DNA from: Bryobacterales bacterium
GTDB lineage: Bacteria > Acidobacteriota > Terriglobia > Bryobacterales > Bryobacteraceae
Reading direction: 5' to 3'
Length of the DNA stretch: 18,481 nt
Assembly (NCBI GenBank): GCA_003132865.1
Contig: PKYZ01000458.1
Location: 969-19,449 of the forward strand
Positions 16,749-18,481 of the stretch are shown piece after piece (the stretch's first letter is position 1; each line of letters starts with the position of its first letter). Under the pieces are notes generated by a model that saw nothing but the letters and a program-made list of their open reading frames with translations, did no database searches and was not told the DNA's origin. The position numbers and the translations under genes are program-made.

Positions 16749-17041
16749 CTGCCTGTCTATCTGGATCATTGTGGTGCCCCTCATGCCAGTGGTATATGAA
16801 GACCATGTAATTTATGTAATTTCGGTGCATGCTAATATCAACGAAACACAGCTCAGTAGCCCCATACTCATGCCCAGTGATCAAGACCGCCGAACAAGAG
16901 CAGCAATTGAGGCTCGCAATACGCGACGAGGTCGCCCGGAACCCGCTCACAACCGTCGTCCAGCTTCAGAATGCCTTTAGCATACCGTGGGATCGGGTTC
17001 GCGTAACGCCGGATTATCGGAATTGCAGCTCAAAAGAGTAA
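16749..17041 (+). pseudogene. Out-of-frame continuation fragments of the membrane-protein gene
   Basis: Two overlapping frames carry coding-like text after the stop at 16748. The first (open 16708-16980) has a hydrophobic run, DCLSIWIIVVPLMPVVYEDH, then VIYVISV. The second (open to 17041) has IKTAEQEQQLRLAIRDEVAR then NPLTTVVQLQNAFSIPWDRV, which reads like a short winged-helix unit. Read as frame 0, then 1, then 2, they could be one gene with two frameshifts starting at 16452. Neither fragment has a supported start of its own. A chance reading is possible, mainly for the first. Confidence 0.35.
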
Positions 17042-17047
17042 ATCGAG

Positions 17048-18091
17048 TCAGGCGCCCGCCCGGCGCTCCCAACGCCGCCCGTAATAATGGAGGGATACGA
17101 CGTAACCAACCGCGGCCGCCAATAACACAACCAATCCTCGCTGGTGTTCCAGAAACCCCAGCGCTACTCCGCCCAAGGCCTGCAGCGCGCCCACCGGCAA
17201 GAGCCGGCCGCCAGTGAAGCGCCAGCGCTGTTGCGGCAAATCCAACAGCACCGAAGAATGATGGCCGAGGGCCAGCGCCACCAATCCGAACGTCATGCCG
17301 GGACCGGGATCGAGCGGCAGCAACAGCACGAAGAGGACCGCCAGAAACGCAATGTCTTTCGCCAGCAGAATCTCCCAACCACCTAGCGGCAGCAGGCGGT
17401 AGCGCGTCATGCCGGAGTCAAGGTCCAGGCCGAACAGAGATTGCGCGTAAGTGCTCATGGTCAAGGCCACCAGTAGTCCGATGATGGCGAAGGCCTCCGG
17501 GTCGGGATGCGGCGCAATCAGCCGGTACAGGCCCCCGCCGAGGCTCATCAGCAGCGCTGCGTACGGATCGAGCAAGCTCAGCAGTTCGCGTATGTTTTTG
17601 CGGACCAGTCCACCCAACCGCCCCGGAAGCCGCGGGATGTGGCGCAACAGATTCCAATGCGGATCGCGGCGGATTGCGCGCCTGCCCAAAGCAGCCGCGC
17701 CTTGCACACCCACGGCGATTCCGCAGAAGGCCAGAGCGGCCAGCGGACTCGCGGTCCGCGCCAGAATCAGGACGCCGATCCACACCATGGGGCTCAGCGC
17801 CATACTCGCCAAACGCAGGCCCACCCGCTGCCCGGCCGTCAGGGGCCATAAGGCCAGCCGCGCGGGAGGAAGCTTGCCCAGCGGATCGGACGACATCGGA
17901 AACAGCAACAGAAAGCCCAGCAGCACAAAGAACGGATACGCGCTCGTGGGCCGTAGCCCGCTGTTGAGCGCGCCATACGAAAGCAACGCGACGAACAGGA
18001 AGAGATTGTTAACTTTGATGGAGCCGAACGTCCCTAGATCGCGCCCCAACGCACGCCGCAGCGCCTTCAAGATCGCAAGCAGCGCGGCCAT
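17048..18091 (-). CDS. Polytopic membrane protein, ABC-2 permease-like (downstream paralog)
   Basis: The 347-residue protein starts MAALLAILKALRRALGRDLG. The ATG overlaps the stop of the upstream paralog as TGATG; the longer open frame to 18409 is an artefact reading the paralog in the wrong frame. About ten hydrophobic segments are visible, including NLFLFVALLSYGALNSG, YPFFVLLGFLLLFPM, AFAIIGLLVALTMSTYAQSL, AKDIAFLAVLFVLLLPL and LVVLLAAAVGYVVSLHYYG. Between them lies the block QSLFGLDLDSGMTRYRLLP, which is reminiscent of ABC-2-type exporter permeases. No ATPase is in the window; one may lie upstream beyond the edge. The C-terminal third is nearly the same as the paralog. The permease function is inference. 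Confidence 0.7.
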   Translation of the reverse strand: MAALLAILKALRRALGRDLGTFGSIKVNNLFLFVALLSYGALNSGLRPTSAYPFFVLLGFLLLFPMSSDPLGKLPPARLALWPLTAGQRVGLRLASMALSPMVWIGVLILARTASPLAALAFCGIAVGVQGAAALGRRAIRRDPHWNLLRHIPRLPGRLGGLVRKNIRELLSLLDPYAALLMSLGGGLYRLIAPHPDPEAFAIIGLLVALTMSTYAQSLFGLDLDSGMTRYRLLPLGGWEILLAKDIAFLAVLFVLLLPLDPGPGMTFGLVALALGHHSSVLLDLPQQRWRFTGGRLLPVGALQALGGVALGFLEHQRGLVVLLAAAVGYVVSLHYYGRRWERRAGA

Positions 18092-18481
18092 CAGCCCCGC
18101 TCCCAGCGCCGTCCGTAGTAATACACCGAAGCCGCGTAGCCCATTGCGGCCAGCGCCAGCACCGCGGGCCCGCGCTGGTGCTCTACAAATCCAAACGCCA
18201 TCGCCACGGCCGTCTGTACCGCGCCGAACGGCAACTGGCCGCTCGCGAATCGCCACCGCTGTTGCGGCAGTTCCAGCCGCACGGAAGCATCGTGACCGAA
18301 TGCCAACGCCACCAACCCGAAGGTCATGCCGGGCCAAAGATCGAGCGGCAGCAGCAGCACGAAGAGTATCGCCAGGAAAGCGATATCCTTGGCCCACAGG
18401 ATCTCCCAACCGCGCGCCGGCAGCAGGCGATAGCGCGTCACGCCGCCATCGCCATCCAGGCCGAACAGGGATTGCGCGCAG
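18091..18481 (-). CDS. Polytopic membrane protein, upstream paralog (5' part beyond the window)
   Basis: Only the last 130 codons are visible; the frame is open through the window edge at 18480. It reads AQSLFGLDGDGGVTRYRLLP, then ARGWEILWAKDIAFLAILFV, LPQQRWRF, GFVEHQRGPAVLALAAMGYA and ends YYYGRRWERG. Residue for residue it follows the C-terminal third of the downstream gene, with most positions identical, so the two are tandem duplicates. A GTG at 18441 is an internal codon, not the start, because the paralogous sequence continues upstream of it. Its stop shares one base with the next ATG, so the pair is translationally coupled and may form a heterodimer. Confidence 0.72.
   Translation of the reverse strand, partial: CAQSLFGLDGDGGVTRYRLLPARGWEILWAKDIAFLAILFVLLLPLDLWPGMTFGLVALAFGHDASVRLELPQQRWRFASGQLPFGAVQTAVAMAFGFVEHQRGPAVLALAAMGYAASVYYYGRRWERG

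Noticed and set aside
18092..18409. Extension of the downstream membrane-protein gene to an upstream start at 18409
   Set aside because: The extra 106 residues are arginine/alanine-rich wrong-frame text across the paralog; the TGATG at 18089-18093 gives a natural start.

Overview
The window is GC-rich, densely coding bacterial chromosome. It most resembles Acidobacteria of the Solibacter/Bryobacter group. The basis is indirect: an ADOP-type duplicated FtsX/MacB permease without an ATPase (a family described from Acidobacteria), small toxin-antitoxin families that look familiar from that phylum, hairpin-rich intergenic repeats, and several secreted hypothetical proteins. No rRNA, tRNA, CRISPR array or intact mobile element was seen.

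Layout. 1-393: a decayed toxin-antitoxin pair (RelE/ParE-like toxin remnant and an antitoxin with a frameshift), followed by a REP-like double hairpin. 484-3885, minus strand: UDP-sulfoquinovose synthase (SqdB/SQD1), an ABC-type FtsX/MacB permease without an ATPase domain, and an exported TPR protein directly upstream of the permease. 3886-4312: a gene-free stretch between divergent genes with a 14-bp direct repeat. 4313-8274, plus strand: an exported S9 serine peptidase overlapping by 4 bp a second exported protein with propeller-like and six-hairpin-like parts. 8312-8524: an orphan coding-like tail. 8625-11801, minus: a 1058-residue multidomain GH13 alpha-amylase-family enzyme. 12037-15330, minus: an ADOP permease, Maf nucleotide pyrophosphatase and a 73-residue CxxC protein. 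15576-17041: a gene graveyard with an intact ParD antitoxin, a ParE toxin broken by a frameshift and a deletion, and fragments of plus-strand genes in a more AT-rich context. 17048-18481, minus: two tandem paralogous polytopic membrane proteins joined by a TGATG overlap, the upstream one cut by the window edge.

How the genes fit together. The clear co-transcribed units are TPR protein + permease, S9 peptidase + six-hairpin protein, the tandem membrane paralogs, and ParD/ParE. The peptidase, six-hairpin protein and GH13 enzyme suggest processing of peptides and glycans. The strongest observations are the two independently damaged toxin-antitoxin modules, the tandem paralogous transporter-like proteins, a sulfolipid-precursor enzyme without its usual partner gene in view, and the unusual architecture of the GH13 protein. 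I did not find a convincing wholly new system.
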